Shown: positions 9,070 through 18,035, counted from the stretch's first letter. The stretch: 64,000 nt of DNA from Sulfomarinibacter sp963733915 (GCA_963733915.1 CAVTEP010000001.1:1-64000); one strand, 5' to 3'. Notes: generated by a model not told the origin, from the letters alone. Translations and numbers: made by a program.

Positions 9070-9431
9070 ATCTGCACCCCTCGGTTTGCTCTATTTCGTT
9101 CACCATAGCATTTTGCAGGCTTGTCGCCGCATCGTGCCATCCTTCGCATTCACTCTTTGCAACAATGCGGACAGTGGACTCATGTGTGTTCATCCTTTCT
9201 CCCCGTCTGGGTTCCATCTCTCATATTTGACTGGACCTGATCCCGATGCGGCCGCATGATACGCGTCTCCGATAGGGCAACGCGAGCTGGGGCAATAGAA
9301 CAATCCCGTCCGGCGGTGGGTGTGGGCCGGGAGTTGTTTTGTGTTTTTTCAATTGACGTGATAGCGAATCTTTTTCAACTCCAATTGTTGCGGTCAGGTG
9401 TGCGGACTGGGCAAGGACGTAGGGAGAGATC
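9070..9431. other. Intergenic region, nothing convincing
   Basis: About 360 bases between divergently placed sequences. It contains the leader of the YdhR-like gene and an AT-rich stretch (GTTTTTTCAATTGACG near 9343-9358) that may be promoter DNA for the fragment at 9432. No gene is supported. Confidence 0.35.
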
Positions 9432-9613
9432 ATGAAGAAAACGGCTGCGGTCGTTTCTACTGCTCGTTGCAGCTGATGCTCTGTGGATGCGCGGGAGAAA
9501 GGGATGTTCTCCCGGTTCACGGTGAGGTGAACGGCGCAATTCCGGGAGCCACCAACACTCAGATTGGCGGCGGCCCGTTCTTTTTCGAGGAGCTCGAAAC
9601 GGGCGGCACTCGT
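9432..9613 (+). pseudogene. Possible broken lipoprotein 5' fragment
   Basis: ATG at 9432 follows AGGGAGAGATC and starts MKKTAAVV. After one base is assumed missing near 9456, the frame continues into YCSLQLMLCGCAGERD, which contains a lipobox-like LCGC. The frame then reads GATNTQIGGGPFFFEE and on to the 3' end of the hydrolase on the other strand. The start signal plus lipobox suggest the 5' end of a lipoprotein gene that lost its remainder. Without the frame correction it stops after 14 codons. Weakly supported. Confidence 0.25.
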
Positions 9614-10564
9614 CTATTCACCACTCTCGACGCGGTGCAGGAACTCGCGCACGACCTGGGCATAGCTCTCCGGTTCCTCGAGCATCGTCATGTGGGCACT
9701 CTCCTCGAAGATCGCCAGAGAGGCCCCCGGGACGAGGCTCTGATACCAGGCGGTGGTCTCCGGCGTGGCCTCGTCGAATCGTCCGGCCGTGAACAGGGTC
9801 GGAACCGAGATTGCGCCCAGTCTTCCGCTTCGGTCGTAGTCCTTCAGGCTGCCGGTCGCAAAGAACTCGCTCGGCCCCCACATGCTGCCGTACACCTGCA
9901 TGTTGAGGTCCTCGAATATAGGGCCGAGCACCTCCCAGGCCGATTCGCTCCGGCACAGATGCCGATGGTAGAAGACCATGGTCGCCTCCAGGTATGCCTC
10001 GGAATCGGTCGTACCTGCCGCCTCGTGCTCGTCGAGAATCCGGCGGACCTCCTCCGGCAGTTCGGCGCGGAGGCGGTCTGCGTCCTCGACCCACCTTGGT
10101 GCGCTCAGGGCCGGGCTCGCGAGAATCATGCTGGCGATGCCTTCGGCGCCGGCCAGATAGTAATCCACCGCAAGCATCGTTCCCCACGAGTGGCCGAGGA
10201 GATGGACCCGGTCGAGTCCGAGAGCCTTGCGAAACTGCCCGACCTCGTCCACGAACCTCTCGGTGGTCCACAGCGACGGATCGTCCGGCCGGTCCGATCG
10301 GCCGCTGCCGAGCTGGTCATAGAAGATCACCGGCCGTTCGTCCGCCAGGGTCGCCAGCGGCCCGAAGTAGTCACTGTTCGCGCCGGGGCCGCCGTGCAGC
10401 AGGAGCAGGGGGGGCTCGGTCCCGGCGCCGACAATGCGGTACCAGACCTTTCCGCCGGTGACCTCGACAAAGCCTTCACCGGGTTGCAGCCCTCGTTCTC
10501 CGCAACCCGAAGCCACCACCACTGTCAGGAACAGAGCGCCCAGAAGCCGGACTTTCGTGCTCAT
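9614..10564 (-). CDS. Proline iminopeptidase-like alpha/beta hydrolase, lipoprotein
   Basis: 316 residues from the chosen ATG at 10564, which has AAGGGGGA just upstream and opens a lipoprotein signal peptide (LLGALFLTVVVASGC). The frame continues 23 codons further upstream, but that part has no export signal. Alpha/beta hydrolase motifs are HGGPG (oxyanion hole, typical of S33 prolyl aminopeptidases), DQLGSGRSD, the nucleophile elbow GHSWG, the acid in GRFDEATP and the His in SAHMTMLEEP. S33 enzymes release N-terminal proline or hydrolyse small amides/esters. Anchoring in the envelope suggests peptide processing in the periplasm. It is divergent from the esterase-like gene at 10751. Confidence 0.85.
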   Translation of the reverse strand: MSTKVRLLGALFLTVVVASGCGERGLQPGEGFVEVTGGKVWYRIVGAGTEPPLLLLHGGPGANSDYFGPLATLADERPVIFYDQLGSGRSDRPDDPSLWTTERFVDEVGQFRKALGLDRVHLLGHSWGTMLAVDYYLAGAEGIASMILASPALSAPRWVEDADRLRAELPEEVRRILDEHEAAGTTDSEAYLEATMVFYHRHLCRSESAWEVLGPIFEDLNMQVYGSMWGPSEFFATGSLKDYDRSGRLGAISVPTLFTAGRFDEATPETTAWYQSLVPGASLAIFEESAHMTMLEEPESYAQVVREFLHRVESGE

Positions 10565-10750
10565 GGAGTCCCCCTTTTCCGTAACCTGAGATCTGATCCG
10601 CCGCATTGTCGCACACGCACTGGCGCGCCGCATGAGTGTCCACGGTCGCCAGATGCGATGATGTGATCAGTGGCACGACCGCGAAGTCCCTCTCGTGCAA
10701 CCGCGGCCGTTCGATATAGAGTCTGCCGTACCATGTCACCGGAGGTAACC

Positions 10751-11446
10751 ATGCTCCGAAAATGGGGAACCGTGTCACTTCTCCTGGTGGCGATCGCTGC
10801 CTGCAGCGGCGGTGCGGAATTGCCGGCATCGATCGCGCCTGCAGACCGCATTCACTCCGATGTACCGGCCGCCATCGACTCGTCGGCGCGCTATCTGATT
10901 TACCTCCACGGGCGGATCATCGAAGATCAGGGGGTGCGTCCGACCCACCCGGAGTTCGGGATTTACGAGTACGAGCAGATTCTCCAGACCTTTGCCGAGC
11001 AGGGTCTTGTGGTGATTTCCGAAGCGCGGGCTCCGGCGACCGACGGGACCGAGTATGCGGCGAAGGTCGTCACACAGGTCACAACTCTGCTCGATGCCGG
11101 GGTGCCGCCCGAGCGTGTCACGGTGGTGGGCTTTTCCAAGGGCGGCGGGATCGCGATTCTCGCCTCGTCGATGCTCACCAATGACCGGCTCAACTTCGTC
11201 TTCGTGGCTTCGTGTGGTCCGTGGTACGCCGATCGGCCCGGGATCGTGCCCCGGGGACGACTGCTGGCGTTGCGCGAGGCCTCCGACGACCTGGCGGGTC
11301 CATGCGACGAGCTCTTTGCGCGCTGGCCGGCCAATGCGGATCGTTCCGAGATCGTCCTCGATCTCGGAGGTGGGCACGGGGCGTTCTACCGGCTTCATCC
11401 GGAGTGGGTTGAACCGGTCGTCGCGTGGGCGATGAGCTCCGATTGA
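10751..11446 (+). CDS. Lipoprotein alpha/beta hydrolase (esterase-like)
   Basis: 231 residues from the ATG at 10751, chosen because GGAGGTAACC lies immediately upstream and the protein then starts with a lipoprotein signal (LLLVAIAACSGG). The nucleophile elbow is GFSKGG in VTVVGFSKGGGIAILAS; a probable catalytic His is in DLGGGHGAFYR near the C-terminus. An early YLIYLHGRIIEDQG strand may contribute the oxyanion hole. The family hydrolyses esters or similar bonds; substrate unknown. It runs convergently into the gene at 11450 with only a few bases between the stops. Confidence 0.8.
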   Translation: MLRKWGTVSLLLVAIAACSGGAELPASIAPADRIHSDVPAAIDSSARYLIYLHGRIIEDQGVRPTHPEFGIYEYEQILQTFAEQGLVVISEARAPATDGTEYAAKVVTQVTTLLDAGVPPERVTVVGFSKGGGIAILASSMLTNDRLNFVFVASCGPWYADRPGIVPRGRLLALREASDDLAGPCDELFARWPANADRSEIVLDLGGGHGAFYRLHPEWVEPVVAWAMSSD

Positions 11447-11449
11447 GGT

Positions 11450-12672
11450 CTATCTTTCCTTACGATTGAGTGCGCGCACCCCGAGGAAGGTTATGGCCGC
11501 GAATCCGGCGAGGACGATCACGATCAAGATCAGCCCGCGGATGAAGAGCTTGTTGACCTCGCGGGTGAAGGCCTCGTCCATCAGGGTGTCGAGATCGGAG
11601 AACACTGCGGCGCGTTCCTGACTCACCGCCTCGAGAACGATCATTCGTTCCTCGGCGAGAGCCTGCATCACCGCCACCCGTTCCTCGCGGATGGCGGCCA
11701 GAAGGGCTTCGCGTTCGGTGCGCACGTCGTCGTGCATCAGCGTGGTGCGTTGAAGATCCACGAAGGCGAGAGTTTCCCGGAGGTAATCGTGGACCGCTTC
11801 GAGTACCGCCTGCCGCTCGTCCGCCACCAGATTCGGGAGATCGGCGATCAGGGGATCGAGGTCGTCGAGAAAGGCCGCGACCATCTCGAGGTGCTGGAGC
11901 TGTTCGATGCTGGAAATCACCGCCTGGTAATCTTGGTCTCCTTTGATGTCGTCCATGATCAGGAGCTGGGCCTGCCAGCGCGCGAACTTGGGGACGTACT
12001 CGGCATTGAGGTCGATTCGCGCCACCAGGTCCTCGATCGTCTCGGTGATGGAACCGATGGATTTCAGCGCTCCGCCGCCGGTGCGGGCGGTATACTCCGC
12101 CAGCATTGCGACCGACCCCTGGCGCGACACGAAGCCGGAATTGATGGGGTACTGAGCGGCTGTGTGATAGACCAGTTGTCGTCCGGATTCGTAGTCGGTT
12201 TCTTCACCGGCGTTGTCGACGATGAGCTTGATGTCAGCCTCCATGGCATCGAGCGCGGTCCGCGCGATCTGCAGGTACTCCTCGGGTATCGGGATTTCGG
12301 TGGTTCCGTCAAAGTAACGGCGCATCTGCGCGATGAGAAACTGAGCTTCGAGCAGTGCCGCGAGCGGGTCGGGCTCGAACAGACGCCTGCTGCATGGCGG
12401 GAATGCCGTTGGTCAGCCACAGCAGGGCTCGCCGTTTCATTTCGGGGTCGTGGGTCGTTGGCCAGGACCTCGTTGCCTGCTCCCTCCATGAGTCCTGAGA
12501 AGCGATCGGCCAGCGATCGCACCTCGACCCGCAGCTGGGCGGCGGAGATGGTCATCTTGGTGGTTTTCATGAGCCGCGTCTGACGGGGGCCGCTGGTCGA
12601 GCAGCCACTGAGGATGAGGGTGAAAAGGACGAGCAACGACTGGACGATGCTCGGTCGTTGATGTCGGCGCAT
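11450..12672 (-). pseudogene. Lipoprotein with coiled coil and C-terminal membrane helix, two frameshifts
   Basis: The gene starts at ATG 12672 with a lipoprotein signal (LLVLFTLILSGCSTSG). It runs in frame to about 12441, shifts (one extra C), reads EMKRRALLWLTNGIPAMQQ, shifts again near 12394 (one extra G), and continues as RLFEPDPLAALLEAQFLIAQ into an intact 291-codon frame to 11450. Together about 407 codons. The C-terminal half is strongly helical with repeated ERxAVxxAL-type heptads and ends in a membrane helix (FIRGLILIVIVLAGFAAITF) plus basic tail. With a lipid at one end and a helix at the other, the protein could span the periplasm. A fragment of a paralogue lies at 1-67. No named family recognised. 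Confidence 0.65.
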
Positions 12673-12761
12673 GATGGCGGTCCCCCGTTGGATTCCGCGC
12701 CCATTCTACCCAATCCGGTGAGATCGGGGAATCCAACGCGTGTCCGGCCAAGTGGTTCGGA

Positions 12762-13004
12762 TCAGGCCCGAAATGGTCGTGCTATGAGAACCCGGTCACC
12801 GGTGCGCGTCGCCATGACCTGCCACTTCGTGCCGCAATGGCAGAAGAGGTGGCCGGGGCACGCGCCTTCCGGAAGCTCCAGGATCTCGACCCTGGGGTCG
12901 CCGTCACCATCAAAGATCACCACCCTGGGGCGATCCCGGTGACCTTCGTCGGTATCCGGACTCGCCGACCGCGTTCGCGGTTCGCGATCGTGTGATGGAC
13001 TCAC
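12762..13004 (-). CDS. Possible small Cys-containing protein
   Basis: A minus-strand frame with codon use like the neighbouring genes encodes RVVIFDGDGDPRVEILELPE, then GACPGHLFCHCGTKWQVMAT, ending in LIARPFRA. The Cys pattern C-x6-CHC could bind a metal. The frame is open far upstream through antisense sequence, so the start is uncertain; a GTG at 13004 would give 80 residues. No strong ribosome site is seen. It could equally be the tail of a lost gene. Between it and 13181 I see nothing. Confidence 0.35.
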   Translation of the reverse strand: MSPSHDREPRTRSASPDTDEGHRDRPRVVIFDGDGDPRVEILELPEGACPGHLFCHCGTKWQVMATRTGDRVLIARPFRA

Positions 13005-13180
13005 TGTGTACCTCGCCGAAAATCGACGCAAGATCCGTGCCCGGGATTCCTTGAGATGGGTAGCTCCCGGCCGGGCTTTATCTCTCCTGTTTTCGGAAAC
13101 CCGTAGGCCGAGATCGGAATTCCGGACATCGGCCTCGTGAGGCGACGGCGTGTCTCCCAGATAGGGCAGATGCCGTTGGG

Positions 13181-13963
13181 CTAGCGCTTGCCGAAGCGGT
13201 ACTCCAGGTTCGCAAGAACCGATTTGCGGCTGCCGACACCCCCTTCGAGGGTCAGGTTCCAGTGCTCGCTGAGTCCGGCGATCATTCCGATCTGATAGTT
13301 CCAGGGCTTTGACTGCTGGAGCTCCACGTAGTAGGGCACCTGGCCGATATACGGCATCTCCCAGATCCCCTCGTGAGTCTCCTCGGCCTGCTGGTACATC
13401 GCCCCGACCCAGACGGCAGCACCGCCAAAAACGAGGCCGACGCGCGGCGTCAACACCCACCCCTGGACAGACGAGGTGGTGACGTCGAGGTCGGTCCTGG
13501 TGATGTCGTAGGTGAGAGTGGTGAACCAACCTTTTCCCCCAAAGGCGAGCGTGAGGCCGCCGCCGTACATGATGCCGGAGTAGTCGATTCGGATGTCGTT
13601 GAGACGGATCGGTAGTCCGAGGTCCACATCGCTGAGCTTGACGTTGGTCGTGCCGTCGATGTAGCCGCCGAGCAGGTAGACATTGAGGAACGGGGCCAGC
13701 CAGTAGTCGAACTTGAAATGGTAGCTGTCGGTATTGTTCTCGATCGTCAGGTCCTCGGCGGCGCCGATATCGAGGCCGGCGAGCGGAACCATGAGATTCA
13801 CGATGTCGTAGGGCTGGGTCTGATTGTAAATCGTAAACCCGACGCCCCACTTCATCGGCATTTTGTGGCCCCTGGTAGCCACATCGATGCCCTCGTTCTG
13901 CCCCCACGCGGGCCCGGTTATCGCCAGAAAAAGGACGGCGACCGCCAGCACCGGAATTCTCAT
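13181..13963 (-). CDS. Outer-membrane beta-barrel protein
   Basis: About 260 residues. The signal peptide MRIPVLAVAVLFLAITGPAWG is followed by alternating hydrophobic/polar strands rich in Gly and aromatics (MKWGVGFTIYNQ, FNVYLLGGYIDG-like strands, GWFTTLTYDI, LNLEYRF-type end). The protein ends in ANLEYRFGKR, close to an outer-membrane C-terminal signature. Start: ATG 13963, or TTG 13975, which has GGAGGG 4 bases upstream. This looks like an uncharacterised 12-or-so-stranded porin or barrel; transport role unknown. The gene is monocistronic and divergent from gmk. Confidence 0.7.
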   Translation of the reverse strand: MRIPVLAVAVLFLAITGPAWGQNEGIDVATRGHKMPMKWGVGFTIYNQTQPYDIVNLMVPLAGLDIGAAEDLTIENNTDSYHFKFDYWLAPFLNVYLLGGYIDGTTNVKLSDVDLGLPIRLNDIRIDYSGIMYGGGLTLAFGGKGWFTTLTYDITRTDLDVTTSSVQGWVLTPRVGLVFGGAAVWVGAMYQQAEETHEGIWEMPYIGQVPYYVELQQSKPWNYQIGMIAGLSEHWNLTLEGGVGSRKSVLANLEYRFGKR

Positions 13964-14102
13964 GCCTCTGATCAAGGGACCCTCCTCTCCGTGCTCGAAC
14001 AACCCTTAATTGGCGCCAGCGCTCGCGGCAAAACGCCCGATTACCATTTGTTGGCCCGAGTGTATCTCAGAATTCTCCCCTCGGACCAGAAAAACGATAG
14101 CG

Positions 14103-14124
14103 TAGAATGCGTGCCTGGAGGAGG
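14103..14124 (+). promoter_or_regulatory. gmk -10 element and ribosome site
   Basis: TAGAAT at 14103-14108 is a good -10; a weak -35-like TCGGAC lies at 14081-14086 (16-base spacer). GGAGGAGG at 14117-14124 sits 5 bases before the GTG at 14130 and decides that start. Confidence 0.4.
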
Positions 14125-14129
14125 ATCGG

Positions 14130-14789
14130 GTGTCAGCCCTGAGCACAGGCGTGTTGTTCATCGTCTCTTCGCCGTCTGGGGGCGGTAAGACCACGCTGAT
14201 CCGCGAGACAATCTCCCGGCTTGCGGCTCGTGGAATCGAAGGCCACTTTTCGATCTCCCACACCACGCGGCCCGCCCGACCAGCCGAGACCGACGGCGTG
14301 GACTACTACTTCGTGGATGACGATACCTTCGGAATGATGGTCCAAAAAGGGGAGTTTCTCGAGTGGGCGGAGTACGCCGACTATCGTTACGGTACCTCCC
14401 GCAAGCCGGTGGAAGATCAGCTGGCAGCCGGTTTTGACGTGTTTCTCGACATCGAGGTTCAGGGGGCGAACCAGGTCAAGACGCTGATTCCGGAGGTCGT
14501 CAAGATCTTCGTCTACCCCCCGTCCTACAAGGTGCTCAAACAACGCCTCATGGAGCGCCGCCAGGACCCGCCGGAGGCCATTGAGCGGCGTTTGCAGTGG
14601 GCATTACGGGAATTTCGGGTCGCGGGGGAGTTCGATTATGCTATTATCAACGACCGTCTCGAAGAGGCGGTGGGAGATTTGTTCGGCATCTGCGTTGCCG
14701 AGCACCTGAAATCGACCCTCATGAAATCCAGATTGGACGCCATCAGATCGGCGTTCCAGGAATCGCTCGAGAAGGACTTCGCACAATGA
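14130..14789 (+). CDS. gmk: Guanylate kinase
   Basis: 219 residues, the normal size for bacterial GMP kinase (ATP + GMP to ADP + GDP). The P-loop is SPSGGGKTT near residue 14. The GMP-binding signature includes SISHTTRPARPAETDGVDYYFV near 43-64 (read in two parts) and EWAEYADYRYGTS. The lid and C-terminal part carry RLMERRQD and the conserved YAIINDRLEEA. Start is GTG, supported by a strong ribosome site. The stop TGA overlaps the ATG of rpoZ (ATGA), the classic gmk-rpoZ operon of nucleotide metabolism and RNA polymerase assembly. Confidence 0.97.
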   Translation: MSALSTGVLFIVSSPSGGGKTTLIRETISRLAARGIEGHFSISHTTRPARPAETDGVDYYFVDDDTFGMMVQKGEFLEWAEYADYRYGTSRKPVEDQLAAGFDVFLDIEVQGANQVKTLIPEVVKIFVYPPSYKVLKQRLMERRQDPPEAIERRLQWALREFRVAGEFDYAIINDRLEEAVGDLFGICVAEHLKSTLMKSRLDAIRSAFQESLEKDFAQ

Positions 14790-15244
14790 TCGAGTTGCCC
14801 AAAGAGTTCGACTCCATATTCCGCTACATAGTGGTGGTATCTCAACGCGCCGAACAGATCATCAACGGCGCCAAACCGCGATCGGAGAGCCGGTACCTGA
14901 AGCCGACTCTGATCGCGCGTGACGACGTCGAGGCGAAGGCGGTCAGCTGGCGCATACTCAGCCAGGAAGAGCTCGACGCCCACCGCCAGGCGCTGGTGGA
15001 ACAGTTCCGAGCCGAGGTCGACGCCGCCAGCGAGCGGCCCACGATGCGTCAGATCCCGGACGTGCTGCCGACCGCCGACCTCGCGATCGCTGACGACGAC
15101 GAAGATCGGGACGACGAGCTCGCGCGTCTGCAGAAGCTGCTCGGCATGACCCGCGGGGCGAGCGCAGCCGGCGATGCGGACGAAGATGGCGATGACTTCG
15201 ATGACGAGGTCGATGATGCCAATGACGACACGGAAGAGGACTGA
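14786..15244 (+). CDS. rpoZ: RNA polymerase omega subunit
   Basis: 152 residues. The N-terminal 75 or so residues carry the omega fold: FDSIFRYIVVVSQRAEQI, KPRSESRYLKPTLIARDDVE and a following helix KAVSWRIL. Omega binds the beta' subunit and helps polymerase assembly. The C-terminal half is unusual: a long acidic tail (DDDEDRDDELARLQKL, then runs of Asp/Glu) of about 70 residues, much longer than in E. coli omega. The ATG overlaps the gmk stop by 4 bases, so the two are translationally coupled; the open frame upstream of the ATG is not used. Confidence 0.93.
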   Translation: MIELPKEFDSIFRYIVVVSQRAEQIINGAKPRSESRYLKPTLIARDDVEAKAVSWRILSQEELDAHRQALVEQFRAEVDAASERPTMRQIPDVLPTADLAIADDDEDRDDELARLQKLLGMTRGASAAGDADEDGDDFDDEVDDANDDTEED

Positions 15245-15306
15245 GCGGTTCTTCCCCTCGATGACGCTCGTGAGGCTTCCGGTCACTGCATTGGATCGGA
15301 TGTTCG

Positions 15307-15975
15307 TTGCGCGCACGTGATCTCAATCGCTACCTGAGAGATTTCGGATGGGCCAGGTGTCCTCTGCCACCCGAATCGTCGCCCGCCTCGACCGCAGCCA
15401 CGTCTGACGCGGGCGGGCAGACCCTCGAATCGCTTTCGCGGCAAGCTGCGGGCTGCACCCTGTGCCGTCTGAGCGAAAGGCGGCAGACCGTCGTCTTTGG
15501 CGAGGGGAGCGCAGCGGCGCCGCTGATGTTTATCGGTGAGGGCCCGGGCGCCGAAGAGGACCGCACCGGCCGCCCGTTCGTCGGCCAGGCCGGCAGATTG
15601 CTCGACCAGATGATCTTTGCCATGGGATTCGAACGCGGCGATGTCTACATAGCCAACGTCGTCAAATGCCGGCCGCCGGGTAACCGGGACCCCAAGGAGG
15701 ATGAGGTGGCTGCCTGTTCGCCGTATCTCGATCGCCAGATCGAACTCATCTCACCACAGGTCCTGGTCGCGCTTGGCAAGCCTGCGGCGCACCGTCTGAC
15801 CGGATCCGCGAAGCCCATCAGCGCGATGCGCGGACGCTGGTCGACATACCGTGGTATTCCGCTGATGCCGGTTTTCCACCCCGCCTACCTGCTGCGCAAC
15901 CCGAAGGCGAAGCGGGAGGTGTGGGAGGATCTCAAGCTGGTGATGCGACGACTCGCGTCCACCAAAGGCGAATGA
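15307..15975 (+). CDS. Family 4 uracil-DNA glycosylase (Fe-S)
   Basis: 222 residues. A type 4 UDG removes uracil from DNA in base-excision repair and carries a 4Fe-4S cluster. Cluster cysteines are visible as CTLC near residue 51, VVKC near 119 and AACSPYL near 135. The active-site motif is GEGPGAEEDRTGRPFVG, with FHPAYLLRNP near the end as the second catalytic motif. The start is the TTG at 15307 with weak upstream signals; the first 45 residues are variable and Ala/Pro-rich. The stop codon TGA is formed by the first unit of the tandem-repeat array that follows, so the gene ends inside a repeat. Confidence 0.92.
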   Translation: MRARDLNRYLRDFGWARCPLPPESSPASTAATSDAGGQTLESLSRQAAGCTLCRLSERRQTVVFGEGSAAAPLMFIGEGPGAEEDRTGRPFVGQAGRLLDQMIFAMGFERGDVYIANVVKCRPPGNRDPKEDEVAACSPYLDRQIELISPQVLVALGKPAAHRLTGSAKPISAMRGRWSTYRGIPLMPVFHPAYLLRNPKAKREVWEDLKLVMRRLASTKGE

Positions 15976-16090
15976 GGAATGAGGAACTAGGAATGAGGAA
16001 TTAGGAATTCCCAACCGCCCCCTCCGGTGACTTCAAAGTTCCCTGGGGTGGATGGGCGGAATTCCTAATTCCTAATTCCTCAATTCCAAT
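15971..16090. repeat. Facing heptamer arrays between UDG and hflC
   Basis: Left arm 15971-16010 consists of GGAATGA/GGAATTA-type 7-bp units; right arm 16059-16090 has the complementary CCTAATT/CCTCAATT units. The arms can pair around about 48 bases. They lie between two convergent genes and may act as a two-way transcript end. Confidence 0.8.
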
Positions 16091-16098
16091 TCGAATCT

Positions 16099-17025
16099 CT
16101 ATCGGTCCCTTTCCATATACTTCAGGAACTCGCCGTCGGTGGACAACAGCAGGATCGTGCCCTTGTCCATGGTCGTGGTGTAGACCTCCATGGTCTTGAG
16201 AAATCGATAGAAGTCGGGGTCGCGGTTATAGGCGGCGGCGTAGATGTCGGCCGCTTCGGCGTCCGCCTTACCTTTGATCTCCTGTGCCTGGCGGTAGGCT
16301 TCAGACGTGATTTCCTTGAGATCGCGGTCCTTGTTTCCGATGATGCGGGCCGCTTCGCCGGCTCCCTCGGATCGGTACTCCTCGGCGATTCGCTTTCGCT
16401 CGGAAATCATCCGTTCGTAGACTTTGGGGCGATCGACCTCCGCATAATTCGTGCGCTTGAACTGAAAGTCCAGGATCTCGATGCCCAACACCTCGGTGCG
16501 GGCCGACGCATTGGTAAGGACCTGTTGCTCGAGAACCAGCCGACCGGCGGTAATCGGTCGTGCCCCTTCACCCTCGATGGCGGAGCTGACTTCGAACTCG
16601 CGGTTGGTCGATCGTACGACGTCGATGAGGTCGTGCTTGGCAATGGTGTTGCGGGTTTCGCCGTCGAGGATGTCATCGAGGCGCGATTGGGCGCCGCGCT
16701 CGTCGCGCAGCCGCTGGAAGAACAGAAGGGGATCGGTGATTCGCCAGCGCGCGTAGGTGTCGACATATATAAACCGCTTGTCCCTGGTGGGCACCTCGTT
16801 GGAGTCACCGTCCCACTCCAGAAAGCGTTTTTCGAAGAAATTGGCCTTCTGGACAAAAGGCATTTTGACCTTGAGGCCCGGCGTGAAGATGGGATCGCCT
16901 ACCGGTTTTCCGAACTGGGTGATGATGACCTGCTGCGCTTCGTTGACCACAAAGAAGGCGCCGCCGAGAATCGCGAATACCAGCAGGACGATGGCGGCGA
17001 TGAGGATCACCGAGAGCTGTTTCAT
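16099..17025 (-). CDS. hflC: HflC, SPFH-domain membrane protease regulator
   Basis: 308 residues. One N-terminal membrane helix (VILIAAIVLLVFAILGGAFF) is followed by the SPFH/band-7 domain: VVNEAQQVIITQFGKP, then DKRFIYVDTYARWRITDP and RLDDILDGETRNTIAK. A helical region (SERKRIAEEYRSEGAGEAAR) and the typical HflC tail YRFLKTMEVY follow. With HflK it forms the periplasmic-side complex that cages and regulates FtsH, the membrane AAA protease. Its ATG overlaps the hflK stop by 4 bases (order hflK-hflC), as in E. coli. The 3' end faces the heptamer arrays. Confidence 0.93.
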   Translation of the reverse strand: MKQLSVILIAAIVLLVFAILGGAFFVVNEAQQVIITQFGKPVGDPIFTPGLKVKMPFVQKANFFEKRFLEWDGDSNEVPTRDKRFIYVDTYARWRITDPLLFFQRLRDERGAQSRLDDILDGETRNTIAKHDLIDVVRSTNREFEVSSAIEGEGARPITAGRLVLEQQVLTNASARTEVLGIEILDFQFKRTNYAEVDRPKVYERMISERKRIAEEYRSEGAGEAARIIGNKDRDLKEITSEAYRQAQEIKGKADAEAADIYAAAYNRDPDFYRFLKTMEVYTTTMDKGTILLLSTDGEFLKYMERDR

Positions 17026-18011
17026 GGCTTCACCTCCACCCCGTCCAGTTGGAGGAGTGGCAGGACTCCCTGGAGAGAGTTGTCGAGCAGGATCTTGCGT
17101 TGCATGGCCGGATAGATCGTCTCCATCGTTTCGAGGAATATGCGCCGACGGGTTACCTCGGGGGCCTTGCGGTAGGCCGTGTAGACTTCCTCGAAGAGAA
17201 CCGCGTCGCCTTTGGCTCGGTTGACGCGGTCGATGGCGTAACCCTTGGCCTGCTCGATGACCTGGGCTGCCTCACCGCCGGCCTTCGGGATGACCCGATT
17301 GTAATCACCGCGGGCTTCATTGATTGACCGTTCGCGCTCCTGCTCGGCCTGGTTGACCTCGTTAAAAGATGGTTTGACGGGGTCCGGGGGGTTGACATTC
17401 TGGAGCACGATTTGGTCGACGACGATGCCGGTCTCATAGCGGTCGCAGAGTTCCTGCAACTTGATCTTGACCTGATCCTCGATCTCCAACCGGCCGACGG
17501 TGATCACCTCGTCGACCGAGCGATCGCCCACCACTGAACGGACCACCGCCTCGTTTATGTCGCGAAATGTCTTTGTGACATTGCGGACCTTGAAGAGGTA
17601 TTTGTAGGGGTCGGCGACGCGGTACTGGGCAATCCACTCGACGACAGCGACGTTGAGGTCGCCGGTGAGCATCAGCGACTCGCCTTCGAAGTCCCGGTCG
17701 GAGTAGCGGGTGCGGACCCCGGCCTCGACGGTCTCGAATCCGAACTCCTGTTTGAGCTGGCGCTGCACCGGCACCTTCATGACCTGCTCGATGGGCGCCG
17801 GCATCTTGAAGTTGAGCCCCGGATCGGCGGTGCGGGTGTACTCGCCGAAACGCAGCACGATACCGACCTCCTCGGGCTGGATGGTGAAGACGATGCTGAG
17901 GATCAGCAGGGCGCCGATGAGGACGAGCGCGCCTATGAAGATCAGCTGCGTTGGCGGTTTCCCCGGTCGGAAGTTTCCGATGTCGATGATTCGCGGTCTC
18001 TGGTATTCCAT
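17022..18011 (-). CDS. hflK: HflK, SPFH-domain membrane protease regulator
   Basis: 329 residues. A short cytosolic N-terminus is followed by a membrane helix (LIFIGALVLIGALLILSIVF) and the SPFH domain with FTIQPEEVGIVLRFGEYTRT, PGLNFKMPAPIEQV, MLTGDLNVAVVEWIAQYRV and DRSVDEVITVGR. A long helix rich in AEQERERSINEARGDYNRV and AKGYAIDRVNRAKGDA follows. Partner of HflC in FtsH regulation. The N-terminus is shorter and less Gly-rich than in E. coli HflK. Translationally coupled to hflC. The glycerate-kinase gene lies upstream on the same strand after a 24-base gap. Confidence 0.92.
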   Translation of the reverse strand: MEYQRPRIIDIGNFRPGKPPTQLIFIGALVLIGALLILSIVFTIQPEEVGIVLRFGEYTRTADPGLNFKMPAPIEQVMKVPVQRQLKQEFGFETVEAGVRTRYSDRDFEGESLMLTGDLNVAVVEWIAQYRVADPYKYLFKVRNVTKTFRDINEAVVRSVVGDRSVDEVITVGRLEIEDQVKIKLQELCDRYETGIVVDQIVLQNVNPPDPVKPSFNEVNQAEQERERSINEARGDYNRVIPKAGGEAAQVIEQAKGYAIDRVNRAKGDAVLFEEVYTAYRKAPEVTRRRIFLETMETIYPAMQRKILLDNSLQGVLPLLQLDGVEVKP

Positions 18012-18035
18012 GGTCCTTCCTTTCAGTTCATTTGC

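Noticed and set aside
8927..9193. Small minus-strand frame with a good ribosome site upstream of the YdhR-like gene
   Set aside because: It overlaps the real gene out of frame, turns Arg/Ser-rich in the overlap and shows no domain; at most a leader peptide.
9398..10666. Long plus-strand frame of 422 codons
   Set aside because: It is the antisense shadow of the well-supported S33-type hydrolase; only its first 60 or so codons look protein-like and these are listed separately.
15971..16090. CRISPR-like array
   Set aside because: The repeats are 7-bp tandem units without spacers and without cas genes nearby.
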